This document shows positions 1 to 9,239 of a DNA stretch of 64,000 nt, in pieces. The position numbers were made by a program, and so were the translations under genes. The stretch is taken from the NCBI GenBank assembly GCA_050084515.1, contig CM114274.1, positions 34,720,001 through 34,784,000 of the forward strand. Direction: 5' to 3'. Origin of the DNA: Blasia pusilla (lineage: Eukaryota; Marchantiophyta; Marchantiopsida; Blasiales). Position 1 is the first letter of the stretch, and each line of letters opens with the position of its first letter. Below the pieces are notes generated by a model, which was not told where the DNA came from, made no database searches, and saw nothing but the letters and a program-made list of their open reading frames with translations.

Positions 1-30
1 AGATTTTACGAGTTACATTCAAAATTTTGA

Positions 31-65
31 TATTTTAATGCAAATAAAATATTTGCATTAAAATA
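31..65. repeat. AT-rich perfect palindrome
   Basis: A 16-bp arm (TATTTTAATGCAAATA, 31-46) is followed by a 3-nt spacer and its exact reverse complement (50-65). No gene is visible in 1-310. It may be an extruding AT-rich palindrome or the end of a lost element. Confidence 0.7.
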
Positions 66-180
66 GAACAGATTTAAAAGTGAACGTCCTCTTCTCAATT
101 TGACTCAATGATTTTATTTTGCCTACAACGGTTTGACACGTCCCATTACACATCGGCACGGAGAGAGGAGCGTTAAGATA

Positions 181-235
181 TGATTGTACAAGAACGTTGC
201 ACCCGTTCTTTCCGAGCGATGTTCTTGTACAATCA
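181..235. repeat. 20-bp-stem hairpin with 15-nt loop
   Basis: Arm 181-200 (TGATTGTACAAGAACGTTGC) pairs with 216-235. There are 18 Watson-Crick and 2 G-T wobble pairs around a 15-nt loop, and the outer 15 bp are perfect. The wobble pairs on one side of a long stem resemble a small fold-back RNA precursor, but the stem is short for a plant miRNA precursor. A minimal inverted-repeat element is equally possible. No transcript evidence can be seen here. Confidence 0.55.
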
Positions 236-311
236 CGGGACAAGAGAAGGGCAGTACAGCGCCGCTGACCCGGAGCTACGACCCACTCCTCACGAGGAGT
301 TCTTGTGACAA

Positions 312-1236
312 ACGGAATTAGGCCAAAGGCCGCTGTTGTGATATTACAAGGACCGAATAAAAGGCCGCTTTTGTGAAGTTACAGGGACCGATTAAAAGGC
401 GTAGAAGGAGGCAGTTGAGAAATTACAAGGACTGATTAATAGGGGGCTGTTGTGAAACTACAAGGACTGAATAAAAGGAGACTGAATAAACGGAGGCTGG
501 TGAGAAATTACAAGGACTGAATAATAGGAGGCTGTTGAGAAACTAAAAGGACTGAATAAAAGGAGGCTATTGTGAAATTACAAGGACTGAATAAAAGGAG
601 GCTGTTGAGAAATTACAAGGTCTGAATAATAGGAGGCTGTTGAGGAATTACAAGGACTGATTAAAAGGAGGCTGTTGAGAAATTACAAGGACTGATTAAT
701 AGGAGGCTGTTGTGAAACTACAAGGACTGAATAATAGGAGGCTGTTGAGGAATTACAAGGACTGAATAAAAGGAGGCTGTTGAGAAATTACAAGGACTGA
801 TTAATAGGAGGCTTTGTGAAATTACAAGGACTGAATAAAAGGAGGCTGTTGAGAAATTACAAGGACTGAATAAAAGGAGGCTGTTGAGAAATTACAAGGA
901 CTGAATAAGAGGAGGCTGTTGAGAAATTACAAGTACTGAATAATAGGAGGCTGTTGAGGAATTACAAGGACTGAATTATAGGAGGCTGTTGAGAAATTAC
1001 AAGGCTGAATAATAGGGGGCTGTTGTGAAACTAGCAAGACTGAATAATAGGAGTCTGTTGAGAAATTACAAGGACTGATTAATAGGGGGCCGTTGTGAAA
1101 CTACAAGGACTGAATAATAGGAGGCAGTCGAGAAATTACAAGGACTGAATAAACGGCGGCTGTTGAGAAACTACAAGGACCGATGAAAAGGAGGCTGTTG
1201 TGAAACTACGAGGACGGAATAAACGGCGGCTGTTGA
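312..1236. repeat. 35-bp minisatellite, about 26 units
   Basis: The tandem unit is about 35 bp, with a core AAGGACTGAATAAAAGGAGG followed by CTGTTGAGAAATTAC. Units differ by substitutions such as GAATAA/GATTAA and TTGAGA/TTGTGA and by small indels. The outermost units (about 312-420 and 1140-1236) are the most diverged. Each unit carries stop codons, so the array is non-coding. It ends about 460 bp upstream of the start codon at 1698. Confidence 0.9.
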
Positions 1237-1239
1237 GGC

Positions 1240-1697
1240 GCGGACGAAAGAAGGCACTTGAGAGTGAGTTACGATAAAGCTCCGCGATTCTTGTCGTGTC
1301 GTGGGCGCCCCCGATTCGGCCCGCACGACGCTCGCTCTCCGGCTGCCGGGGAGCGAGCGAGTGCGAGAGAGCGAGGGAGAGAGAGCGATCTCGCGATTGA
1401 GGCGGTGCACGCGTGCGTGCAGGCACGATGGCGGAGGACGAGGACGAGTGCCGACGATGGGAGTCAAAGCGTCTGCCAGCGTCGTCGGGATGCGCTGCAT
1501 AATGGGATGGCGTCGGCGTTGCGAGCAGTTGTAGTAGCTCGATTAACACCTCTCTGGAGAATCGCTGCAGGTGAGGGGATGCAGAGAACGCGAGAGAGAG
1601 AGCGAGAGAGAGAGAGGGTGAGTGAGTGAGGGAGGCTGCGGATCGGCGATTCAGGTGGTGAGACGTACAGGTCTTCCAATCGACGGAGGTCGCAGTA
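1240..1697 (+). promoter_or_regulatory. GC- and GA-rich 5' leader of the membrane-protein gene
   Basis: The sequence becomes GC-rich with GAGA tracts (about 1590-1620) directly before the ATG at 1698. GA-rich leaders are common in plant 5' UTRs. No clear TATA box is visible. Short open frames on both strands here are by-products of the composition. Confidence 0.4.
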
Positions 1698-3625
1698 ATG
1701 GCTCAGCCTGCCAAATTGGTGCGCATCGCCTTTCGGCTGGCAGTGCTGGTGGGGATATGTGTGCTGGGGTTCTACCTCGGGCGACCTCTCTACTGGAAGT
1801 TGTCCGCGACGATGCAGGAGATTCGTGAGAAAGATTACACGCAGGAAGCCGTGAAGCAGGGTAACTGTCACATCTCTTTCCGTCTGAATTTCCCTACATT
1901 CTTTCTTTATCGATCTGATTGGTCGGCGGTTTACATGGAATTATTATGGCGTCTACTACCTTCTCGTTCGTGATCTGCCTCTCGATTCTTGATCGATCTT
2001 CAGATCGAACCCCTAAGCCTCTGCTCATGCTGTGCGTACCTCGGCCTCGTCGTGTCTGCCCTATTTGTCGTAGACCTCTACTCTCGCGCCACAGGCTGCG
2101 AGGAACAAACCTAAATGGAGTGCTCGTATATGTTTGTATATGTTGGTAGTAATTCGAGGGTGAACGGTTCTTGGCACTCCTTGGTAGACCTGTCAAGCCT
2201 TCGTCGGATCTGTTCGATCAATCCGTTTTTGGTTTACCTTTTCATAGCACATAAGATACTTGCTCGAGAGAGGGAGGGATGTCGCCTGATTCGCGACCTG
2301 AGGTTGACACTTGCAATGCGTCGACTATCTGTCCTCTTTGAAGGTTTCGATGGACGCATACTTTCTCAACCAGTCGACTGTGGCTGCATGTAAAACGTCA
2401 CATGAATTGTAGAGTGGGGAGCACTCATGGTCAGTGGATGGATGGATGCATCGACGACAGACCACGGCTGCGTGTAAAACGTGACACGAATTCGACATGA
2501 ATTCTGGACTCGGGATGAATGAATGCATACGCCGGACACGTATGTGCCTGCGGATCAAAAAGGCTACCCTCACCTGCACTGTTCCGCTCAATTTCACACC
2601 CTCTGATGTTTCGTTTCGCGTCTAATTTGGGACTCGGCTCCCAATTGACCCCATCAAAACTCCGAGCCAGGAAAACCCAAAGGTTTCAAGGTTTTAGTTA
2701 GAGTATTATTGATCAAGAGTGCCTCGGCCTGCACCGGAATATTGATACGGATATGGAGTTTCTGATCATTTTCACCGAGTGAATTGGAGTCCTGGTGTAC
2801 GTAGGTACGTTCGTCGTTCTTTTCGGGCTTTGTATAGGTCGTTGAGTAAGCTTGCGCTTAAGACTTGAAGCCGGCGATACCCAAGACGATGTCCGGTCCG
2901 TACCAAGCTCTTTGAGATGCGTAGGAATTCTCCGATCCTGAAATGCGGGCCGAGTGGCATAGGTTTTTGTCAAATCACTGCGTAAAAGTTGAGATTGCAA
3001 TTTTTGTGGAGGTGGCCGTGCCCTAGCAGTTGGTAGGCCCGAAGTCTTACAATTCGTCTGCTCGGAGATTGAGGCTGGTCCTTACGTACTGATACGAGTA
3101 TTTCGCTCGTGTTCTCGTCTGCAAGTTCAACAACGGCTGCGCCTTCACATTCATATAATTGAAGATCTGCTACCTCGGCTGTATGGTGAGAGAGGTCAGC
3201 ATCCAATTGTGGGCACTTCACTCGTGTGAATAGTATAGTTAACGACTCGGACATCATACAAGCTGACCGAGGATGAATACCTGTGTGTGTGGATGCGTGC
3301 GTCTGCAGGCTTCTCGGATCTGATGGCTGAAGCCCAGAAGTCGGTTGGATGGGGACCTGGCCCAACTATCAATTTCGAAAAGGAGCGTGCGATGAAGAGA
3401 GCCCAAACGAGTGGAGTAGTTGACATTGCCACGACGAAGAGTAAGAGCAAGTCTGGAAAACAGAGTGGCGGTGGGACTCAGTCTGTTCTGTCGATTAGCG
3501 GGGCCACAAAAAAGGACGTTAAGGATAGAAATCTTGTAGAGCTCAAGGTGAGCAGAGCACAGTCAAGGGGGAAATCAACAGCTACGAGAAGATCCCTTTT
3601 GCACGAAAAGATTTCCGAAGATTAA
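1698..3625 (+). CDS. Small single-pass membrane protein, two exons
   Basis: Exon 1 is 1698-1860 and exon 2 is 3309-3625, giving about 159 residues. The intron has a GTAACT donor at 1861 and a TGCAG acceptor ending at 3308, and the phase is kept (codon GGC split 1/2). Residues about 10-28 form one hydrophobic segment near the N-terminus, followed by a lysine- and serine-rich soluble tail. The start is the first ATG of the frame and precedes the membrane segment. The product resembles plant uncharacterised 'transmembrane protein' entries with a signal-anchor, a type I recognise only loosely, so no function is proposed. A GTGAGC at 3548 could be a further donor, so the C-terminal 25 residues are uncertain. 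No in-frame stop interrupts it and it looks like a live host gene. Confidence 0.7.
1861..3308 (+). other. Intron of the membrane-protein gene
   Basis: This 1.45-kb interval has plausible splice ends (GT...AG), is T-rich in places and contains no convincing coding frame. Two similar short stretches near 2385-2405 and 2465-2485 (CTGCRTGTAAAACGT-like) are a small local duplication. Confidence 0.6.
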
Positions 3626-4978
3626 GGGACCTACATACAGCAGGCAAGTTTTGAGTTTGCACACTCGGCTATTCTCTGTACACTTGTAACTATTCATCTT
3701 TTCATCGAGAAATTGTCCACTTTTTGCAAACCCCATCTCATCCATGTCCATTTCATTTTCTTGTACTGCTCAACGCTCCCGCATTCTTTAGGGGCTTCAC
3801 GGTCCATCTTTGGACAAATTTTGATCTATCAGTCGCTCACCCACCATCCCAACTCCATTTCCAGGCAGCTGTAGTTCTACGGTGCAATTGCAGGAAGGAG
3901 GAGTTGGGCCGAAAATTAAACTTACAAACGGCTACCGGACATCTCTCAGATCCAAAATCTGCTCTATGGGAGCCTACGCACATCGATTCACCGAAGAAGG
4001 TCATGGTGCTTCTCCGGGATGTACGAAGAGAGATTTTGGCATGCCTTCAGCATTGTCTCAGTCGGCGAAATGAACAACATCCGAGCTATTTTCTGGCGTC
4101 ATAGATTCTATCTTCTCACAGAACTCTCGACCTTTCTTACAGAGGCGTGACAGCTCGCCTGCCCCACCATATTTTTCAAGTTATCCCTCAAATCTGCAGA
4201 CTTCCATGGGCCCTTCTAAGTTAGATCGCCACTCCACGAGTCCCGATGAAGAACCTCTGCAAAATTTGCCACAAGATTCTCTAAGCCATGTCCATTTGTG
4301 GACATGACATTCCCACTGCTATCCACCTCAGCTGCGGCGCAAGTCCTCGTTTGACGGGAAATTGTGTACCAGATGCTCTGAGTTGGTTGGTGGTAGCAAA
4401 CTGATGTGTATGTCTCTCCCTCCGCTTGTTTTGGGCTTTCAGTTATTAGCGATCTGACCCATCCTCTTCCGTCCCGGCATAGTTTTCGGAAGTGACAGGT
4501 TTATGAGTTGATAACTCAGAGTGGAGTTTGCCCTCTGAAGTTGTGACTTTCGGAGGTTTATGAGTTTACAATTTTCAGTTGCGTTTGCACTTTGAAATTG
4601 TGACTGTTGAGGGATCCACAGATCCGCTTTTTGCTGTCTGGTCAGTTTTTTGAAGAGAGAGTCGATCTATGAACTTTGTTGAGGTCAAAGTGGAGCTGCG
4701 TCAGTGTCTCTGGTCTCTGCTGCAGTCAATTTTCAAGAATTCGCATTCGCGCTGAGCCTGCCCCCTTCCAATCTCCACACGCGGGTCACCACATTAAATT
4801 ATCAATCCCCTGCCCATCCGGGCTTCTCTAGAGTGGAAATCGCTACAACAGAGGAGCCCATGACACTCAACCTCCGCAGTGCATACCTGATCGACCTGCA
4901 GAACAGAATAGAGCACATGATCGAGCGAGCCACTGTCCAATGTTTGGCGAAGTGGACTCGAGCTCCTCCTCTCGTGTG

Positions 4979-4985
<7 letters not shown>

Positions 4986-5020
<35 letters not shown>
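4986..5020. repeat. (CT)n microsatellite
   Basis: About 17 uninterrupted CT dinucleotides, with a shorter CT run at 5109-5119 close to the following hairpin. Confidence 0.95.
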
Positions 5021-5022
<2 letters not shown>

Positions 5023-5118
5023 ACCCATCCCAGTCTCAAGCACCGTCCAAACAGGGGGCGGGGTCTATGGTCGCAAGGCTACGACAGGCACTCCTTAATG
5101 AGTACAGTCTCTCTCTCT

Positions 5119-5158
5119 CATTGCTCCCTGGTTCCGTCGGCGGAACCAGGGAGCAATG
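5119..5158. repeat. Perfect 18-bp hairpin with TCGG loop
   Basis: Arm 5119-5136 (CATTGCTCCCTGGTTCCG) and arm 5141-5158 are exact reverse complements around the 4-nt loop TCGG. A stem this long and perfect with a tetraloop suggests a recent inverted duplication or a selected fold-back. Confidence 0.8.
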
Positions 5159-5624
5159 CAATGCCGATTACGTGCAGCAGTGCGATGCAAATAGCACGCA
5201 ATCTAACCTCAGAATGAGATTACGCACCAAAGAAAACAGTCGAGTAGGGAATCCGTTCGGCACCTTCGAGCGTCATCCATCTATCCACTCCTCTACAGTG
5301 GCAACACGAAATACATGCAAACCAAACAACGCAATGATTGTTTTCTTGCACTCCCTCCCCCCCTTCCTGCCGTTCCGCTTCCGCCCAAGTACATTTGGTG
5401 AGCGCGCATGCATGACCTGAACATGGCACGACGCACACTCCCCACCCCACCCGATCATGCGCCCATGCGGCCCACAGTTCTTGCCATCGCAGTTAGCATG
5501 CACAGATTACAAGCAAACCCACTGTAGGTTCCTAGGACTCTTCCCCACGCACCCGATCGTCGTCGTCCGCTCCACAGGCCCGGCACGAGAGTAGTCTCAA
5601 GAGCCCGTCCTCCGGACTTGATGT

Positions 5625-6053
5625 TCAATGCGTGCGATCCCCGCCCCAACTACTCTCGTTTCGAGCCTGAGGATGGGCAATCGACATATCCGCAGAGCGG
5701 TCGATCGCATTCTTGACTTCCTCACTCACCCGCCGCTGTTCCTTTGACCTTCGCTTCCTCTCTCGCGCTGAGGCCTTTCTGGTTGGGCTCTTGGGCGCAG
5801 GAGCGACTTCCTCCTCCTCCTCCAGCGAGTCCATCAATGCTTACGATCTACCAACCTTAGCACATCTGTCATCGAGCCCGGGAACCGAAACCGCGCATCG
5901 ATCCCGTCTTGATTTCCGTCCCCTGTCCCTTTGACCTTCTTCTCCTCCTTCGATCATATCGATTTCGGTGTGGGAGTCAGTGGGACTGCAGTCGGCATTG
6001 GGGCGGGGGAGCGGAAGAGACGAAGTGACTTTCATTTTGACCGCCCCTCGCAT
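5625..6053 (-). pseudogene. Possible exon relic, charged protein
   Basis: One minus-strand frame is open from 6053 to 5625 except for a single TAA at 5841-5843. It encodes an acidic run (EEEEE) then a strongly basic stretch (ARERKRRSKEQRR, about 5730-5770), like a nuclear or nucleic-acid-binding segment. No family is recognised. The stop could come from CAA-to-TAA. It may be a chance frame. Confidence 0.2.
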
Positions 6054-6230
6054 TTATGGGGCAGCGAGGACTGGCACTCGGAGTCTCCAAGATTTTCCCT
6101 ACAAGATTTCGTAGGTCTACCCTTTACTTGTGCTTTTCGAGGACTAGGGGTATGCTCCTGCCCATGGCACCATGCCAGGCACGGACATAGATCAGACTGG
6201 TGTTAGGACTGGTGGAGAACCCACTATTGC

Positions 6231-6260
6231 TTTCTCCCACCTTCGGAAGGGTGGGAGAAA
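6231..6260. terminator. Stem-loop beside a polyadenylation-like AATAAA
   Basis: TTTCTCCCACC (6231-6241) pairs with GGTGGGAGAAA (6250-6260) around an 8-nt loop, and an AATAAA motif overlaps the 3' edge (from 6259). It could mark a transcript 3' end. No upstream gene is assigned. Confidence 0.3.
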
Positions 6261-6599
6261 TAAAACTTTAATGTGTTGACGATGTTCGTGGCATATGGCA
6301 ACAAGGTCCGGGGAGTTTTTTAATTTATTCAGATAATATCCGGATATTATAAATCAGTTCGGATTTTTAAAATAGGTCTTAGGCGGTAATAAGGGTAATT
6401 TTTTTTCACTTCGTGAAAATCCCATATTTCTAGTTTTATGCGGTCCTTTTTTTCGGAAATTCAAAAAATGGTCCGGCTGATTTGAAAACTTCCGGTATAA
6501 AAAATTCTTTCTCCTTCTATTTCTTTCCCAATCTTTTTTTCTTATATGACTTCTCCCTTTAAATATCACCTTCAAAAGTAAAAAATCACATTCAAAGAA

Positions 6600-6652
6600 T
6601 CCTTGGCAGGAGTTGAACCTGGCCATGCCTCCCAACCAGTTGGGAACCAAGG
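6600..6652 (-). other. tRNA-like segment (possible SINE or tRNA relic)
   Basis: On the minus strand, TCCTTGG (6652-6646) and CCAAGGA (6606-6600) form a 7-bp acceptor-like stem. Inside lie a T-arm-like element (CAGG-TTCAACT-CCTG), with GGTTCAACTCC matching the polymerase III B-box consensus, and one more stem (CCCAAC/GTTGGG). At 53 nt it lacks the full cloverleaf, so it is not a working tRNA. A tRNA-derived SINE head or a decayed tRNA are both possible, as is coincidence. Confidence 0.3.
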
Positions 6653-7125
6653 ATTTTGCCCCTTTACAATACTTGGAGCTCTCAAGCTTCCAAGTATTAT
6701 GAAGGGGCTCTAAATCTACAACAAAATGCAAAGATTATTTCAAGAAGACAAGCCAATAGAAGGTGTAACAACATCAGCTTTTGCTTGAGGGTAGAGATAT
6801 CTTTCTGGATTAGCATAGAGGTACCTACAGCTAGCAGAGGTTTTCCAGAGAACTACAGATTTAGCAAGCATGCCCTCATAGCCAATTGCGAGGCCTTCTA
6901 AAGCAATTATGAGAACAACATCCAAATGTTTATTACCTAGTCTATTCCTACACTTTGTCACATGTGAGTAGCCGATAGGCCGAGATCTATCGTGGATAGG
7001 GCGTAGGACCCAGCGGACTATCTTGAGTGTAACTTTGTCCTACGGTGTCGGATGAGGTTGAGGATAGGTCCATTGTGTCAGGAACGTCGTTTCTGACAAC
7101 TTTCATGTTGAGGTCTTTCACAGCC

Positions 7126-7266
7126 GGGTGACTTGTTGACCTGGTCACCCGCCCCTAGTAACCTGTGCGCGCAGGTTACCAAAGGGAGGGCTATTTTTAG
7201 GGGAAGAGCCTTTTGGCTCTTCCCAACCCTATATAAGAGAGGAAGATGGCTTTCCTAAGCCATCTT
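7126..7266 (+). promoter_or_regulatory. TATA box flanked by four hairpins in the gypsy leader
   Basis: CTATATAAGA at 7229-7238 is a good TATA box. Around it are four successive hairpins: 7126-7132/7144-7150 (GGGTGAC), 7158-7165/7172-7179 (GTAACCTG), 7201-7210/7215-7224 (GGGAAGAGCC, TTTT loop) and 7243-7252/7257-7266 (AAGATGGCTT, TCCT loop). The last lies about where transcription would begin. This fits the U3/R part of a 5' LTR, though no matching 3' LTR is seen. Confidence 0.5.
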
Positions 7267-7483
7267 TCTCATGTTGGGCCGTTGGAGCACCTCTCTTGTA
7301 TGTGTGTGAGATAGGACTAGGATGCTAGCGTCCGGATTCCTTGATAGCACAGGATGGACGAGGCTCGATATGTCGATGTAGATTGAGGAGTGGAGTTTTA
7401 GGCCAGGTGTGCCGTTTTTACTACTCTTCATTTTTACATGAGAAAGATAGTGCTATGGTGCGCTGCGTGCGATTACTGACGCC

Positions 7484-9184
7484 TTGGTGAGTAAATGCGA
7501 TGTGTTGGTGGGGAGTACAGTGTTATATCCCCTAGGATTCATCCTTGACTTCTGGGAGGAGACAGTTGCTTATCGGCCATGGTGGCGGTCAGGTGACGGG
7601 CGGATGAGTCAGTTACCCGTGCAGTTTGCGGGACGAGGTGATCGACCACGAGGCAAGTCTGTGACCACGTTGGCAGCTTTCACAAGTAGTGTTAGTTGGC
7701 CAAGAGAGTTGTTGGAGGGGAACGCACATGCGGAGGATGTCCCAGTAGCGGATAGTCCCACGGAGAGACAGGCCATGGCGAGTGTCTCTTCCCATGTTGG
7801 CAAGACCTCTTCATCATTGTGGGATACGACTCGAGAGCTACAGAGGAGTGCCGACGACCTCGTGAGGCAAGCGTGGAGTCATGCTTTTATCCCGGAGCAA
7901 TGAGAGTTTCGTGGCGATCAGGCTCTTGGAGTGGAGACGTTGACCCTATTGGATACCACACCCATTGTGTGGCAGTGCCTAGAGAAGGATGTTAGGATGT
8001 TAGATCTCTTCGGAGGGATTAGCACCGGATTGGTTGCAGTATTGTAGGCGGGCATACGGGTGCATCAGTACCTTTATGTGGAGAGAGATGAGATCGTGCG
8101 GCGAGTATCATTACGTCACGTGGCGAGATTGGTCCAGATGTATCTTGAGTTCTTGCCGATATCTGCAGTACGGGGATATCAGCATACACTACCCGCTGAC
8201 ATCTCTTTGGTGGGGGCGCAGGATCTGGATAGAGTTGGCACCATTCATTTGGTCATTGCTGGATGGCCATGTCAGGGTCATTCATCAACTGGCCGAGGAT
8301 TTGGATTGCAAGATCCGAGGTCAGGGATGTTTTGGGAGATGCTGCGAGTAGTACAACACTTGCAGGAGAGTCAGACATGTTCTCCAACGTATATTTTGGA
8401 GAACGTGCCGTTGTTGGGAGACACTCGTGCACGTGTGATGACGAGTGTGCATCAGGTGAGGTCCTGGTTGGGACCTGCTGTGTTGCTAGATGGGGCGAGA
8501 GTTGGATCACGTGCCCATCGTCCACGACTGTGGTGGACGAACCTGATACCATCAGAGGTACTGAGTCGAGCATGCAATGGAGTCCAGAGAGCACCACATC
8601 TCATAGTGGATGCTATTTTGGGCTTATGGCGTCGATCTCAGGTGGTGACAGGGGATGATAGACCACCGTTGGCGATGGCCAATATGGTGGGGGAGTTTAG
8701 GGCAGCCTTACCTACGTTGGTGAGCTTCCTAGCATCCCATGTCTTTCGTCAAGGAGGGCCAGGCATGATTTGGGATGAGGTGACCGGAGCATTGGAGGAG
8801 CCTACAGCAGATGAGCGCGAGCGCGCCATGGGGTTCGCTACCGCTATTACGGCGATGCCAGGGATGACTGAGGCATCCCGGAGACAGGTGTTGGGACAGG
8901 CGATGGACCTCAACTATCTCACATGGATAGTTAGCCTAGTTATGGTCGGCGAGAGCGGATCGAGTGTCATCCATGTCGTCACGTCCACGAGTTGGACCAT
9001 TGCCTACAGGGTCTGTACAGGCATTGGTTGGGGGCAAGACGAGGAGATACAGACACCCATGGACCTCTTGGGACGTTGTTTGAGCAGAGAGTGCGAAGGC
9101 GTCCAGAGTAGCACATGTTCATTTTTTGGATGTAGAGCATGGTGTAGGAGGTCAGAGTGGAGTGGCTGTTGCGGAGATGGCTAG
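7484..9184 (+). pseudogene. Retroelement-encoded DNMT3-like C5 cytosine methyltransferase
   Basis: One frame runs from 7484 to 9184 with two stops, TGA 7901-7903 and TAG 8045-8047. The methyltransferase motifs are in the usual, non-permuted order. Motif I, LDLFGGISTGL, lies just before the TAG. Motif IV is GWPCQGHS, with the catalytic Cys at 8270-8272. Motif VI is LENVP and motif VIII is HRPRLWWTN. Near the C-terminus are RERAMGF and GQAMDLNYLTWIVSL, which fit motifs IX/X. GISTGL and RPRLWWTN are closest to the DNMT3 group; plant DRM enzymes are rearranged, unlike this one. In a living copy it would transfer methyl groups to cytosine C5 in DNA. The first 140 codons match nothing I recognise. 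Reverse transcriptase follows at once, so this was part of the element's polyprotein or an adjacent ORF. After about 8985 the coding frame seems to shift before RT. Confidence 0.85.
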
Positions 9185-9239
9185 GGTTGCTACATAACAA
9201 CCAAAGCCGGAGGATGCGTCCTCTTCGAGTGAGGTCACG

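Larger units (their letters stand above)
3626..5624. other. Non-coding interval
   Basis: This stretch holds the presumed 3' UTR of the upstream gene, then unique-looking DNA with a CT microsatellite and one strong hairpin (listed separately). Open frames here are short, lack recognisable motifs and overlap each other. Confidence 0.5.
6061..6956. other. Non-coding interval before the gypsy element
   Basis: Apart from the stem-loop and the tRNA-like segment listed separately, no coding frame or clear repeat is recognised in this AT-rich stretch. Confidence 0.4.

Noticed and set aside
312-1236. CRISPR or coding repeat protein
   Set aside because: Units are directly adjacent with no spacers, and every unit carries stop codons.
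5067-6206. Several 70-117 codon frames on both strands
   Set aside because: Mostly CT-repeat or Ser/Pro-rich translations; only the minus-strand charged frame at 5625-6053 was kept, at low confidence.
6957-7483. Full 5' LTR of the DNMT element
   Set aside because: A TATA box and hairpins suggest it, but I could not find a matching copy after 20850, so I do not give LTR limits.
8253-8658. Alternative frames over the methyltransferase on both strands
   Set aside because: Shadows of the motif-bearing frame; they lack methyltransferase motifs.
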